Part shown: piece by piece, positions 7,417-14,729 of the stretch | Position numbering within the stretch: position 1 is the stretch's first letter | How the letters are laid out: each line of letters opens with the position of its first letter | Program-made: the position numbers and the translations under genes | Notes under the pieces: generated by a model | Told to the model about the DNA's origin: nothing | The model's input: only the letters and a program-made list of their open reading frames with translations | Database searches by the model: none | Source: a virus | IMG/VR virus record: IMGVR_UViG_3300043331_002190 | Span: 1 to 20,810 of that record | Direction: 5' to 3' (one strand) | DNA length: 20,810 nucleotides

Positions 7417-8132
7417 GCCATCCCCCCGCTATAAAACGCCACCAGCCCGCCCCAGCGTTGCGGCCGCCCCGCGTCCAGCCGCAGGCGCCCGATCTCGGCG
7501 TTGAGCGGCGCCAGCGCCGACTTACTCTCTGCAGCCGCGCGCACCAGGAGCGGCGAGGGCTGCACGCTGTAGGAGGGACTGGCTTCCAGCGCGAGGTTCG
7601 TGCGCAGCATGCGGGCGTAGCCCGGCGGAAACAGGATCTCGTCATCGAGGGCCACGAACTGCCCCAGGACCCGCCAGGGCCGGACCGTGAGCGTCACCTG
7701 AACCGTGGGCACGGGCCACACGCGCACCTCGCCCAGCGGCATCTGGGGGGCATACGAGAGTGCCTGCGGGTCGGCGTTGGGGAGCCCCTTCATGGCCACC
7801 TCCTGGTACTGTGCTGGCGTGAGCAGGGCGATCTCCCACTCGACCTGGGCGCTGTGCGGGTCGGTGAGCATCACCGGCGGCTCCAGGCGCAGCGGCCGCT
7901 CGCTGGGGATGTCCCCGCCCAGGCCCCAGGTCTGGAGCGGGACACCCGGCGGCCAGACCAGGGCTTCCGGGGGGAGATAGTAGACCAGGAGCCGCTCAAG
8001 ACTGAGTGAGTCGAGGAGCTGGTTGAGCAGGTCGAGGGCGTCCTCGGCCATGGAGGCGTCCATCGGCTGCTCGGCGCCCGCCACGCCCAGGTCCGTGAGC
8101 GCACCCCTGATGATGCTGCGTGCTGTGGGCAT
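7413..8132 (-). CDS. P22 gp4-like head-tail adaptor / tail accessory factor
   Basis: 239 residues. The N-terminal helical region MPTARSIIRGALTDLGVAGA, then MAEDALDLLNQLLDSLSLER and LLVYYL, is the usual signature of gp4-type adaptors that bind below the portal ring (helix, loop, 'AL..LN.mLdsws.erl.iy'). Later ALSYAPQMPLGEVRVWPVPT and LFPPGYARMLRTNLALEASP fit the conserved C-terminal part of the family. ATG 8130-8132 has GAGGAG upstream, overlapping the region of the previous stop. P22 gp4 is shorter (about 166 residues), but longer relatives are common. Position after coat and before gp10 matches the P22 gene order. Confidence 0.82.
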   Translation of the reverse strand: MPTARSIIRGALTDLGVAGAEQPMDASMAEDALDLLNQLLDSLSLERLLVYYLPPEALVWPPGVPLQTWGLGGDIPSERPLRLEPPVMLTDPHSAQVEWEIALLTPAQYQEVAMKGLPNADPQALSYAPQMPLGEVRVWPVPTVQVTLTVRPWRVLGQFVALDDEILFPPGYARMLRTNLALEASPSYSVQPSPLLVRAAAESKSALAPLNAEIGRLRLDAGRPQRWGGLVAFYSGGMA

Positions 8133-8141
8133 GATGGCTCC

Positions 8142-8621
8142 TCACGCGTCGATGAGATACGCCAGGTGTCCGTGCACCGTGGCCCCGGCCGGAATGGGCG
8201 CGCCGGTCACACGCAGCGCCAGCGTGACTGGCACCTCGCTCCAGTGCTCCTGCACAGCATTGGCCAGCGTGCTGAGCCAGGCCATGCCGGCCAGTTCGAC
8301 AGCAAACGAGGGCACCAGGGCGTCCCAGCTCTCCGGGTGCCTGACGCCGTCCCTGCCGCGCCAGGCCTCAACGCCCAGGGCCAGCAGGGCCTCGGCGCCG
8401 AAGGGCGACCAGGCCAGCCAGGAGAGTGCCGCCAGGTAGCGGGCCCCTGCAGGGAGCACCAGGACGCGCCAGCCCGAGCCCGCGTCGCCGGTCTCAGCGC
8501 CCTGCGTACAGACCAGGCGCGTCAGGCGCAGGGCGGCCGCGCGGCGCGCCGGATGCGCCGGGAGCGCGACATCGCCCGGAGGCATGGTCAAATAATCGGC
8601 CTGTCCATACGTCGTGGCCAT
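8142..8621 (-). CDS. Putative head-associated structural protein
   Basis: 159 residues beginning MATTYGQADYLTMPPGD. The core, VLVLPAGARYLAALSWLAWS followed by ALLALGVEAWRGRDGVR, resembles small phage structural proteins found beside coat genes whose motif is 'vkvPAGarvl...l.lGa...l.lGv'. I infer a decoration or head-fibre-like protein, not an enzyme. ATG 8619-8621 has AGGAGG upstream (AGGAGGTAAGCCATG). It ends ten bases before the adaptor gene's ATG. Its codon use and GC content match the operon. The exact family is uncertain. Confidence 0.6.
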   Translation of the reverse strand: MATTYGQADYLTMPPGDVALPAHPARRAAALRLTRLVCTQGAETGDAGSGWRVLVLPAGARYLAALSWLAWSPFGAEALLALGVEAWRGRDGVRHPESWDALVPSFAVELAGMAWLSTLANAVQEHWSEVPVTLALRVTGAPIPAGATVHGHLAYLIDA

Positions 8622-8624
8622 GGC

Positions 8625-8846
8625 TTACCTCCTGCGCCGAGGCGCGGGCGCGTCCTCGGTCTCAGGGACCGCGTCCGCCTCCTGCACAGCCGTCGCCTGG
8701 GCCGCGGCCGCCGCCTGGGCCGCCTCGGCCGGTGAGGCAAACCATTCGCCTGGCGCCAGGGCCTCCAGCTCCTCGACGGTGGTCACAATACGGGACGCGC
8801 CACTGACGTGATAGCGCCAGGACGGCAGCACGGGGGGATCAGGCAT
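8625..8846 (-). CDS. Small WRYH-motif phage protein
   Basis: 73 residues, MPDPPVLPSWRYHVSGASRI then VTTVEELEALAPGEWFASPA, followed by an Ala-rich, Glu/Pro-rich and finally Arg-rich tail (APRRRR). The pattern 'P.WRYH..G.SRIV.s.eEe.al...W..sPae' recurs in short proteins of tailed phages near head genes; their function is unknown to me. I chose ATG 8844-8846 because AAGGA lies at a fitting distance. The frame continues upstream to a GTG at 8873 that lacks a ribosome site. It is the first late gene after the coat gene and the inserted HNH gene. Confidence 0.7.
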   Translation of the reverse strand: MPDPPVLPSWRYHVSGASRIVTTVEELEALAPGEWFASPAEAAQAAAAAQATAVQEADAVPETEDAPAPRRRR

Positions 8847-8887
8847 AGCATTCGTCCTTCTCGTTTGGTACACTTAGGATGCCAGGT

Positions 8888-8901
8888 GGTGTGGCCACAC
8901 C
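8888..8901. repeat. 14-bp perfect palindrome upstream of the HNH gene
   Basis: GGTGTGGCCACACC reads the same on both strands. It lies about 70 bases before the HNH start codon and about 40 bases before the WRYH gene on the other strand. It could be an operator, a short terminator stem or a cleavage site. Only the palindrome itself is certain. Confidence 0.4.
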
Positions 8902-8968
8902 CGCAAGTTCTTCGTGCCTATTCCACGGGGAAGCCTGGTACACCACCATCGCCTGAATAGGAGGCATC

Positions 8969-9808
8969 ATGGCAACCTTTTTATGCCGCAAGTGTCAAAA
9001 GATTCTTCCAGTCTCACACTTTTACCCCTCACGCCTGACGACAGAACGCGGCAATAACTGGTGTAAAGCATGTCTGGGCTATACCAGGCCTATCCTTTCA
9101 GTCAAGCAACGCTGCTATTGGGTTGCTTCACCTGAAGGACTTCTCGAAGCACGCTACTGCCATGCATGCGTGCGTGTCTTACCAGTGAGCGAGTTTCAAC
9201 CAAGGCCAGGAAGACCACGGGGATATCACTCACGTTGTCGTATATGTTCTACAAAGATGCGAACAAAACATCGCCTTGACCATCATGAGCACAATCTTGA
9301 GTACTATCGTGCGTACTATGCTCTTCACAAGGAAGAACAAGCACAAAAACGCCAAGCAAATCCTGCGGTGCGTGCTAAACGCTACCAGAATTTCCGGCGA
9401 TGGGCGCTCGCAAATCCTGACAAACATGCTGAGCAACACAGTCGGCGCCGGGCACGCAATCGTGGTGCCAACATTCGTGATTTGACTGCACAGCAATGGC
9501 AAACCATCAAAAGCCTGTATGACAATCGCTGTGTCTACTGCGGACGTGGCCCCAAACGATTGACCCGTGACCATATCATTGCCCTTGCTAATGGTGGAGA
9601 TCATACCGCAGCCAATATCGTCCCAGCATGTGGATCCTGTAATGCGCGAAAACGATTAGGACCACCACATTGCCCTATGCTCTATCTCCTCTACATTCCA
9701 GCACTATGGCATACAGATATTCTTGTTCGATGGTTTACTACATGGCTCTATAGTTCTATAAATATTACTACATTGGCGACCATATACGCGCGAGACACTC
9801 TCCCATGA
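8969..9808 (+). CDS. HNH homing-type endonuclease with N-terminal zinc knuckles
   Basis: 279 residues. Two N-terminal Cys knuckles (C6/C9...C32/C35 and C64/C67...C90/C93), each followed by an LPVSxF phrase, belong to the 'CxxC..k.l.eF...Ck.C' type common in phage HNH proteins. A basic helical linker follows. The HNH nuclease spans about 185-230: C188-x2-C191, the catalytic DH at 201-202 in LTRDHIIALANGGDH, N216, and C221-x2-C224 with N225. The protein should nick or cut DNA, probably as a selfish gene. ATG 8969 has AGGAGG upstream. The gene is much more AT-rich than its neighbours, which signals recent transfer. It runs against the late operon, and its last 41 bases overlap the 3' end of the coat gene. 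The C-terminal 45 residues are hydrophobic and unlike a known domain, perhaps because the reading frame ran on into older sequence. Confidence 0.9.
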   Translation: MATFLCRKCQKILPVSHFYPSRLTTERGNNWCKACLGYTRPILSVKQRCYWVASPEGLLEARYCHACVRVLPVSEFQPRPGRPRGYHSRCRICSTKMRTKHRLDHHEHNLEYYRAYYALHKEEQAQKRQANPAVRAKRYQNFRRWALANPDKHAEQHSRRRARNRGANIRDLTAQQWQTIKSLYDNRCVYCGRGPKRLTRDHIIALANGGDHTAANIVPACGSCNARKRLGPPHCPMLYLLYIPALWHTDILVRWFTTWLYSSINITTLATIYARDTLP

Positions 9809-10982
9809 CTACGCGCCAGCCGTATAATATGTCTGCCCTCGACAGGTGTTCGTCGGTGCGCACGTCGCTCGCCTTCCACACGCGTATGGAGAGCTTGACT
9901 TGTTCATCTTGGGCTGAACTCGCCTCATCGCCGTAGGGCATAAACAGCTTGACGCAGCCGAGGGTCACGCCCATGGGGTGATACATCATATTCTGGGCAT
10001 AGGGCGTGTCGGGATCGCCCACAAAGGTGATAGTGGCGTTGTCGAGGGGCAGCGCCGTCACCGTGGCGCGTGGGTCCGGCGGGACGATCAGCGCCGGGTA
10101 GACCGTGACTGCCGCCGTGCCCGTGCCTGAGGCGTCCACATCGGCCTGCACGCTAAAATCGCGCAAGCGCCCGGTGGACTGGAGGGACTGCGGATTGACC
10201 GCGTACACGCCCGCCACCTGGAACACGTCACCGCGCTTCAGCACGTCCGTGGCACTCGCCGTAAAGCCCTTGAGATTAATCGTGGTGCCACTACTCCCGG
10301 CCGCCGCCTGGATGGTGCCACCGGTCGCTCGGGAGCCCGTGGTATGCACCGCCACGTTCTGGTCCATACTCCACTTCGCCCCGGCTGTCCGCCCCATCTG
10401 GCCATCGGTATACTGGCGCCCGATCTCGGTACTCTGCTGGAACAGGCCCTTGAGTTGGTCGAGGAGGGGCGGCTGCTGCGTCGGGTGCACCACGACCGCA
10501 CGCTGATCGTCGCGGGGGACGGCCTCCATGTCGAGGAGCGCGGCCGCATCGAGGTAGCCGCGATAGGGCGCGTCGGCATCGGCGGGGAGCACGGAGTTGT
10601 ACGCCTGCCAGTAGAGCGCCAGGCCGTCGTAGTCCACCTCGTTGGCGAGGCGGGCGGCCTGGGGCTTGCCGACGCGATTATTCCAATCGTCAAAGAAGAG
10701 GGTGTTTTCGACGCTGGTGAAATCCACGTCCGTGTGGGCTTGTTGGTCGATGATGAGACGCACCGTCTCTTCCACATAGTTCTGGCCGACATACGCCGCG
10801 CTCTTGTGCACGCTGTAACGTGGGGTCCGGCGGATATCCAGGGTATCGCCGATCTTGTGTCCCTGTTTCCCGAAATCATCCTCGAACCTGCGGTCTGCGC
10901 CAGCCGCGAAGACCAGATTGTTCACGAGGTTCGCCAGGAGCACCTGGGTGACCATCTGGATCACAGAAAATGAGTTTGGCAC
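9768..10982 (-). CDS. Major capsid protein, P22 coat (gp5) family
   Basis: 404 residues. The N-terminus MPNSFSVIQMVTQVLLANLV followed by DDFGKQGHKIGDTLDIRRTP and RYSVHKSAAYVGQNYVEETV fits P22-type coat proteins (HK97 fold). LFQQSTEIGRQYTDGQMGRT and the C-terminal ADILYGWRVVMGECLARIW also match the family. P22 gp5 has 430 residues. GTG 10980-10982 follows GTAGGAG. The scaffold gene lies just upstream, as in P22. The 3' end is overlapped in antisense by the HNH gene; the last residues (IWSPM) may have been altered when that gene arrived. Confidence 0.88.
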   Translation of the reverse strand: MPNSFSVIQMVTQVLLANLVNNLVFAAGADRRFEDDFGKQGHKIGDTLDIRRTPRYSVHKSAAYVGQNYVEETVRLIIDQQAHTDVDFTSVENTLFFDDWNNRVGKPQAARLANEVDYDGLALYWQAYNSVLPADADAPYRGYLDAAALLDMEAVPRDDQRAVVVHPTQQPPLLDQLKGLFQQSTEIGRQYTDGQMGRTAGAKWSMDQNVAVHTTGSRATGGTIQAAAGSSGTTINLKGFTASATDVLKRGDVFQVAGVYAVNPQSLQSTGRLRDFSVQADVDASGTGTAAVTVYPALIVPPDPRATVTALPLDNATITFVGDPDTPYAQNMMYHPMGVTLGCVKLFMPYGDEASSAQDEQVKLSIRVWKASDVRTDEHLSRADILYGWRVVMGECLARIWSPM

Positions 10983-10994
10983 TGTGCACCACTC

Positions 10995-12044
10995 CTACCG
11001 AGCAAATTGGTCAGGTCGTGGCCGCCATCCTGCCGCCCACTGCTTGCGAAACTCGGCCTGCGTCGCCGTCGTCGGGTCGAACCCGGCGGGTGCGGACGTG
11101 GCCGTGCCCCCCACGGGGCGCAGGGGTTCCGGGATGGGGACCGGGAGCGTCCCTGTGGCTGGTGGTGTGGCTTGCGCCGGTGGCTGCGGCGTCGGGGAGA
11201 CCGGTGGCGCGGACTCCGGGGTGGTCGTGACCGGCGGCGTGGCGGTCGCCGGCAGGAGCCGCCCCAGCTCCAGGAGCATGAGGGGCGGTGGTAACTGATT
11301 GAGCCGGGTCAGGGTCTCGGGTTGCGTCGCCAGGGCGTAGGCCAGGGCCGGGCCGTCGGGGAGCACCATCAGGGCCTGCTGCACGTGCGGCGCCACTTTC
11401 CCGGCCAGGCCGGTGCGGATGCGCTCGTCAAAGTCCCTGTGCTGGGCGCGAAACGCCTGCTCGCGGGCCATCAGGTCCCGCTGGTGCGCTTCCATCTGCG
11501 CCTGCTGCTGGCTCTGCTGCTGGCTCTGCTGCTGCACCTGCTGCGCTTCGAAACGGGCCGCAGCGCGCACGTAGTCCTCGTGGCTCTGGAACTGCTCGGG
11601 CTGGGGCGGCCCGCTGGGTGCCTGCGGCGTGTCGGGCATGCCCCCCTGCAGGAGGCGCGCCTGGGCTTCGAGCTGGCCCTGCAAATGGGCGCGCTCCTGG
11701 CTCCACTGCTGTTCACGGGCGGCCTGCTGGCGCTCGGTGTTGCGTAAACGGGCGGTAATCCGGTTAATGCGCCGCGCCACGTAATCGACCGTGGCGGTCT
11801 CGGGAATCTCGCTGTCGTCCCCGTCCTCGGCACCCTCACCCCCAGCCACAGAGGGCGGGGATGCCGCGGGTGTGGGCTGAGGCGCTGATCCCTCAGGAGC
11901 CTCCGGCGGGGCCGGAGGGGCAGCAAGCACCCCTGATGCCTGGCCGTCCGGAGCGGCCGCGGCCGGCGGGGTGACCCCGTTGTCATAGGGCACAGTCACA
12001 ATCTGGCCGGTGTCTTTGTCCCGGTGGCTCAAGCTAATCGACAT
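10995..12044 (-). CDS. Scaffolding protein
   Basis: 349 residues with low complexity and little predicted fold. It has an acidic Pro/Ala-rich N-terminus, then helix (VDYVARRINRITARLRNTER), a Gln-rich coiled-coil region, a charged helix, and a Pro/Thr-rich tail. The C-terminus ends in a small basic part (FRKQWAAGWRPRPDQFAR), where P22-type scaffolds bind coat. This composition and the position between portal and coat identify a capsid scaffold, which templates procapsid assembly and then leaves. ATG 12042-12044 overlaps the portal's end by 11 bases and has GGTGGAG upstream. Sequence similarity to P22 gp8 itself is not obvious. Confidence 0.75.
   Translation of the reverse strand: MSISLSHRDKDTGQIVTVPYDNGVTPPAAAAPDGQASGVLAAPPAPPEAPEGSAPQPTPAASPPSVAGGEGAEDGDDSEIPETATVDYVARRINRITARLRNTERQQAAREQQWSQERAHLQGQLEAQARLLQGGMPDTPQAPSGPPQPEQFQSHEDYVRAAARFEAQQVQQQSQQQSQQQAQMEAHQRDLMAREQAFRAQHRDFDERIRTGLAGKVAPHVQQALMVLPDGPALAYALATQPETLTRLNQLPPPLMLLELGRLLPATATPPVTTTPESAPPVSPTPQPPAQATPPATGTLPVPIPEPLRPVGGTATSAPAGFDPTTATQAEFRKQWAAGWRPRPDQFAR
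11502..11537 (-). repeat. 12-bp tandem repeat encoding QQQS units
   Basis: Three near-identical 12-base units (CTGCTGCTGGCT on the plus strand; the third ends in GCAC) encode QQQSQQQSQQQ in the coiled coil of the scaffold. It is an in-frame microsatellite that can gain or lose four-residue steps. Confidence 0.8.
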
Positions 12045-14097
12045 CTGACTCCACCTGTCCGTTCATGGCAGCACGCTGCTGCATCTGGGCCATGTCCAGC
12101 AGCAATTTCTGCCGCTCCAGGTCGAGTTTCGCCATCTGGAAGGCGTGGTCCTGCTGGTTCTTTTGGGACTCCAGGGCGTTCTCCTCGGTTTTGTCGGCCA
12201 TTCTGGCCTGCATCGTCGCCACCTGCTGTTCTAAGAGCTTCACGGCCTGCACGGCCGTCTCCTCGGTGGTCTTGCTGTCCTGCAACTGTTGCTGGAGCGC
12301 TTTAAATTGCTCGCCCAGTTGCGTCAGTTGGGTCTGGAGCTGGGCCACGCGCGTCTCCGGCCGCTTCGCCTCGGTCGCCGCCAGCGCCTGTGGGGGGACG
12401 GCCGTGGCCAGCCGCGCGCTAATCTCGTCGGCCAGCGGAATATCGAGGTTTTTCACCCACAGGTCGCTGTAGTAGGGCGCCAGATCAGGCTGGGCCTGCG
12501 CCAACTGCCCCAGTTTGTCTGCGGCCATCTCGCGCTGCGTACTGTAGGCCGGGCCGACGTCAATAGCCACGGTATAGGTCCCCTGCGCCAGCAGGGTCTC
12601 GTCGCCGTCCGGCCCCGGCTGATTCACTGGCGCCATCGTCACGTCGCCATCTTTGGCCACCTGGCGGAGGGCCGTGGCCCCCGGATGGAGGGCGCGGATG
12701 AGCTCGAGCAGTTGCACGCCACAGGCACGAATCGACCACGCCAGGTTGGCGGGGTAGTGGTAGGTGGCTTCGTCGGCTTCGATCTTCTGGGACCGTAAGG
12801 CCACCCCGGAGCGTTCCTTGCCGGGCTCGCCGAGGGACGGCGCGTAGACGCCGAGGGCAGCGCGCATATCCTCGATCGCCCCCTGCTTCGCCTGTGTTAT
12901 CGCGCCTATCGCGGGCTCGACGGTCATGCGCTGCGGTGACGGCAGGAGTTGGCCGTCTGGTCCGGTCGCATCGGTAATCGGCAGGTAGGGCTGGTACGAG
13001 TCATTGGCCTTGTTCCAGTAGCCCTCGAGACCTTGAATCTGTTTGAGGTACAGCAGCCACGGGGCTTTGGGCGCCAGGGCGATGGCTTCGGTCTCGGCGC
13101 TGGTGTAGTAATCCACCTGGAGCTGCGGCGTCATGGTGGCCTGGATCATGCCCGTGCGCTGCGTGCGGCCGTCGAGGTCGAGGCGCTCGCCTTCGACCCG
13201 AATGACCGGGATGTAGGTCCCGAGCCAGCGCTCTTGTTGGAGAATCGCCTGGCCGCAGAGCTGCACCCACCACACGGCGCGGGTGCGCGTCCAGCGGGTG
13301 GGCCAGAGGGGATCATCGGCCGCGCCGACGTATGCCACCTGGCCCGTGGGCAGCTGCACGATCTGCTCGCGGGTCTCCACCACGTAGTAATAGTCGGCAA
13401 CCTGCACGGTGTCCTGGTCGTACCAGGCCGCGTCGCCGGTCGAGGACCACTGCGCCGCGCTGACGGGTTCGAGGTTGTACGTGGCGCGAAACTGCGCCCG
13501 GCTCATGCGTGAGACGACAAAGGCCCAGCGCGCATCGAGGGCGGCCGGGTGGGTGGACTCCGGGTCCATGTACACCGTGAAGCGGTTGTAGATGGGGCAG
13601 ATCGTGATGGTGCGCGTAAAGCTCAGCGGGTCGTCATAGTCGGTGAGGAGGCGAAAGTAGCCCAGGCCTTGCCCCACGGCCTGATCGAGCGCCACGCTGT
13701 AAGCAATTTCGGCTTCGGACTCCTGCTCGATGGAGCGGATGTGGGCTTCCAGGATGTCCGCGACCTTTTTGCTGGCACCACCGCCTTTGGGGCGGACGCG
13801 GATACCCAACGGCGCGGCCCGGTAGGCGTTGACGCACTGGTGGATGAACTGCGACTGGCGGTCCACCGTGAGGAGCGGCGCGGGGTAACTCTCGCCGCGG
13901 CCGATGGTGCCCGGGGCGACGTGCTCGCCACTGCGAAAGCGCAGTGCGTGACTCTGCTGACGCCGCTCGTCGGACTCGCGGTCGGCGGCCTGTTTGAAGC
14001 GTGAGAGGGCTTCGCGCAAGACGTCCTCTTCCGCACGGGGGTCGAGCGCGGTGCGGGCTTCGCGGGTCAGGGGGGCGAGTGGGGTGACGGTGGCCAT
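12034..14097 (-). CDS. Portal protein, P22 gp1 type
   Basis: 687 residues (P22 portal 725). SRFKQAADRESDERRQQSHA, then FIHQCVNAYRAAPLGIRVRP, fits the conserved clip/wing start of P22-like portals. EIAYSVALDQAVGQGLGYFR followed by ICPIYNRFTVYMDPEST is the family's core. WVQLCGQAILQQERWLGTYI and GAIEDMRAALGVYAPSLGEP follow in order. The last 110 residues form a long Gln-rich coiled coil comparable to the portal barrel. The portal is the dodecameric DNA gate of the head. I chose ATG 14095-14097, with GGAGG upstream, over the longer frame starting at 14238, which overlaps the Cys-rich gene in another frame. It is coupled to the scaffold gene. Confidence 0.88.
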   Translation of the reverse strand: MATVTPLAPLTREARTALDPRAEEDVLREALSRFKQAADRESDERRQQSHALRFRSGEHVAPGTIGRGESYPAPLLTVDRQSQFIHQCVNAYRAAPLGIRVRPKGGGASKKVADILEAHIRSIEQESEAEIAYSVALDQAVGQGLGYFRLLTDYDDPLSFTRTITICPIYNRFTVYMDPESTHPAALDARWAFVVSRMSRAQFRATYNLEPVSAAQWSSTGDAAWYDQDTVQVADYYYVVETREQIVQLPTGQVAYVGAADDPLWPTRWTRTRAVWWVQLCGQAILQQERWLGTYIPVIRVEGERLDLDGRTQRTGMIQATMTPQLQVDYYTSAETEAIALAPKAPWLLYLKQIQGLEGYWNKANDSYQPYLPITDATGPDGQLLPSPQRMTVEPAIGAITQAKQGAIEDMRAALGVYAPSLGEPGKERSGVALRSQKIEADEATYHYPANLAWSIRACGVQLLELIRALHPGATALRQVAKDGDVTMAPVNQPGPDGDETLLAQGTYTVAIDVGPAYSTQREMAADKLGQLAQAQPDLAPYYSDLWVKNLDIPLADEISARLATAVPPQALAATEAKRPETRVAQLQTQLTQLGEQFKALQQQLQDSKTTEETAVQAVKLLEQQVATMQARMADKTEENALESQKNQQDHAFQMAKLDLERQKLLLDMAQMQQRAAMNGQVESDVD

Positions 14098-14099
14098 CC

Positions 14100-14336
14100 C
14101 TAAGCCTCCATGTACAGGCCATGCGCGGGTCGAGGCGCGGGCGGGCGTAGCCCGTCTTCCTCCAGATACAAGCCACACCAGCAACACGTGTGTGCATGCC
14201 AGCAATGCCGGCAGGAGCGCTGGCACTGCTGCTGACACATCGCGTCCACGAGGGCCACGAGATAGGTGTCCAGGTCCGCAAAGTCTGCGGGTTGAGGCAC
14301 AGTGATGTTGGTGTGGCGGTGGGCAACGGTGGTCAT
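14100..14336 (-). CDS. Small Cys/His-rich putative zinc-binding protein
   Basis: 78 residues. The centre, MCQQQCQRSCRHCWHAHTCC followed by WC, packs eight Cys and two His into about 22 residues, so one or two zinc sites are likely. The flanks are plain (MTTVAHRHTNITVPQPADFA...; tail RPPAPRPAHGLYMEA). ATG 14334-14336 has AAGGA upstream, and the TAG lies inside the ribosome-site region of the portal gene. No family is recognised. Its place between terminase and portal suggests a packaging accessory or a late regulator, but that is inference. Confidence 0.68.
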   Translation of the reverse strand: MTTVAHRHTNITVPQPADFADLDTYLVALVDAMCQQQCQRSCRHCWHAHTCCWCGLYLEEDGLRPPAPRPAHGLYMEA

Positions 14337-14346
14337 GGCTCAGTCC

Positions 14347-14529
14347 TTAGTACGACGATTTCGAACCGCGTTTGCTGGCCTTGCGGGCCTTGCTATAGGC
14401 AATGGCGACCTTCATTTTCTGCTTCCTCTCTGGTGACACATCGGCCCGCGTGACGGTCGAGGGCTCGTGCGTCATAACCTCGCGCATAGCCGCCTCAAGT
14501 TTCTTTTTCGACGGGGCTTTCTTCGCCAT
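14347..14529 (-). CDS. Small Lys-rich protein
   Basis: 60 residues starting MAKKAPSKKKLEAAMREVMT, with a strongly basic C-terminus: SPERKQKMKVAIAYSKARKA, then SKRGSKSSY. The 'K.K.AIAya.aRka' pattern resembles small basic proteins (DUF6496-like) found beside phage terminase and portal genes; the resemblance is weak. It may bind DNA. ATG 14527-14529 is preceded by AGGAGAGG. The first 35 bases overlap the previous gene in another frame. The extra upstream in-frame residues to 14607 lack a ribosome site. Confidence 0.65.
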   Translation of the reverse strand: MAKKAPSKKKLEAAMREVMTHEPSTVTRADVSPERKQKMKVAIAYSKARKASKRGSKSSY

Positions 14530-14725
14530 TGTCCTCTCCTTCATAGGCCGGGAAGTACCCATAGCGCACACTGTACATCCCGCAGGTGCACACCGCTTGC
14601 GGCGCATGCGTGACGCACACCCGGTAGCGCCAGCGCCGCGGCAGCCACAGGGGGAAGCGCCGTCTGGTGCGGTGCGTCCAGGGACTGACGGGCGCCCAGG
14701 CTTCGGGGAGGCGGGTCGTGGGCAT
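14495..14725 (-). CDS. Small hypothetical protein after the large terminase
   Basis: 76 residues. MPTTRLPEAWAPVSPWTHRT is followed by a basic Trp/Arg-rich segment (FPLWLPRRWRYRVCVTH), a CTCG pair and an acidic tail (EGEDNGEESPVEKET). ATG 14723-14725 lies four bases after the large terminase stop; a weak GGACGG is the only ribosome-site candidate. The 3' end overlaps the next gene by 35 bases. No family is recognised. The reading frame is supported mainly by its tight fit between neighbours. Confidence 0.55.
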   Translation of the reverse strand: MPTTRLPEAWAPVSPWTHRTRRRFPLWLPRRWRYRVCVTHAPQAVCTCGMYSVRYGYFPAYEGEDNGEESPVEKET

Positions 14726-14729
14726 AGGA

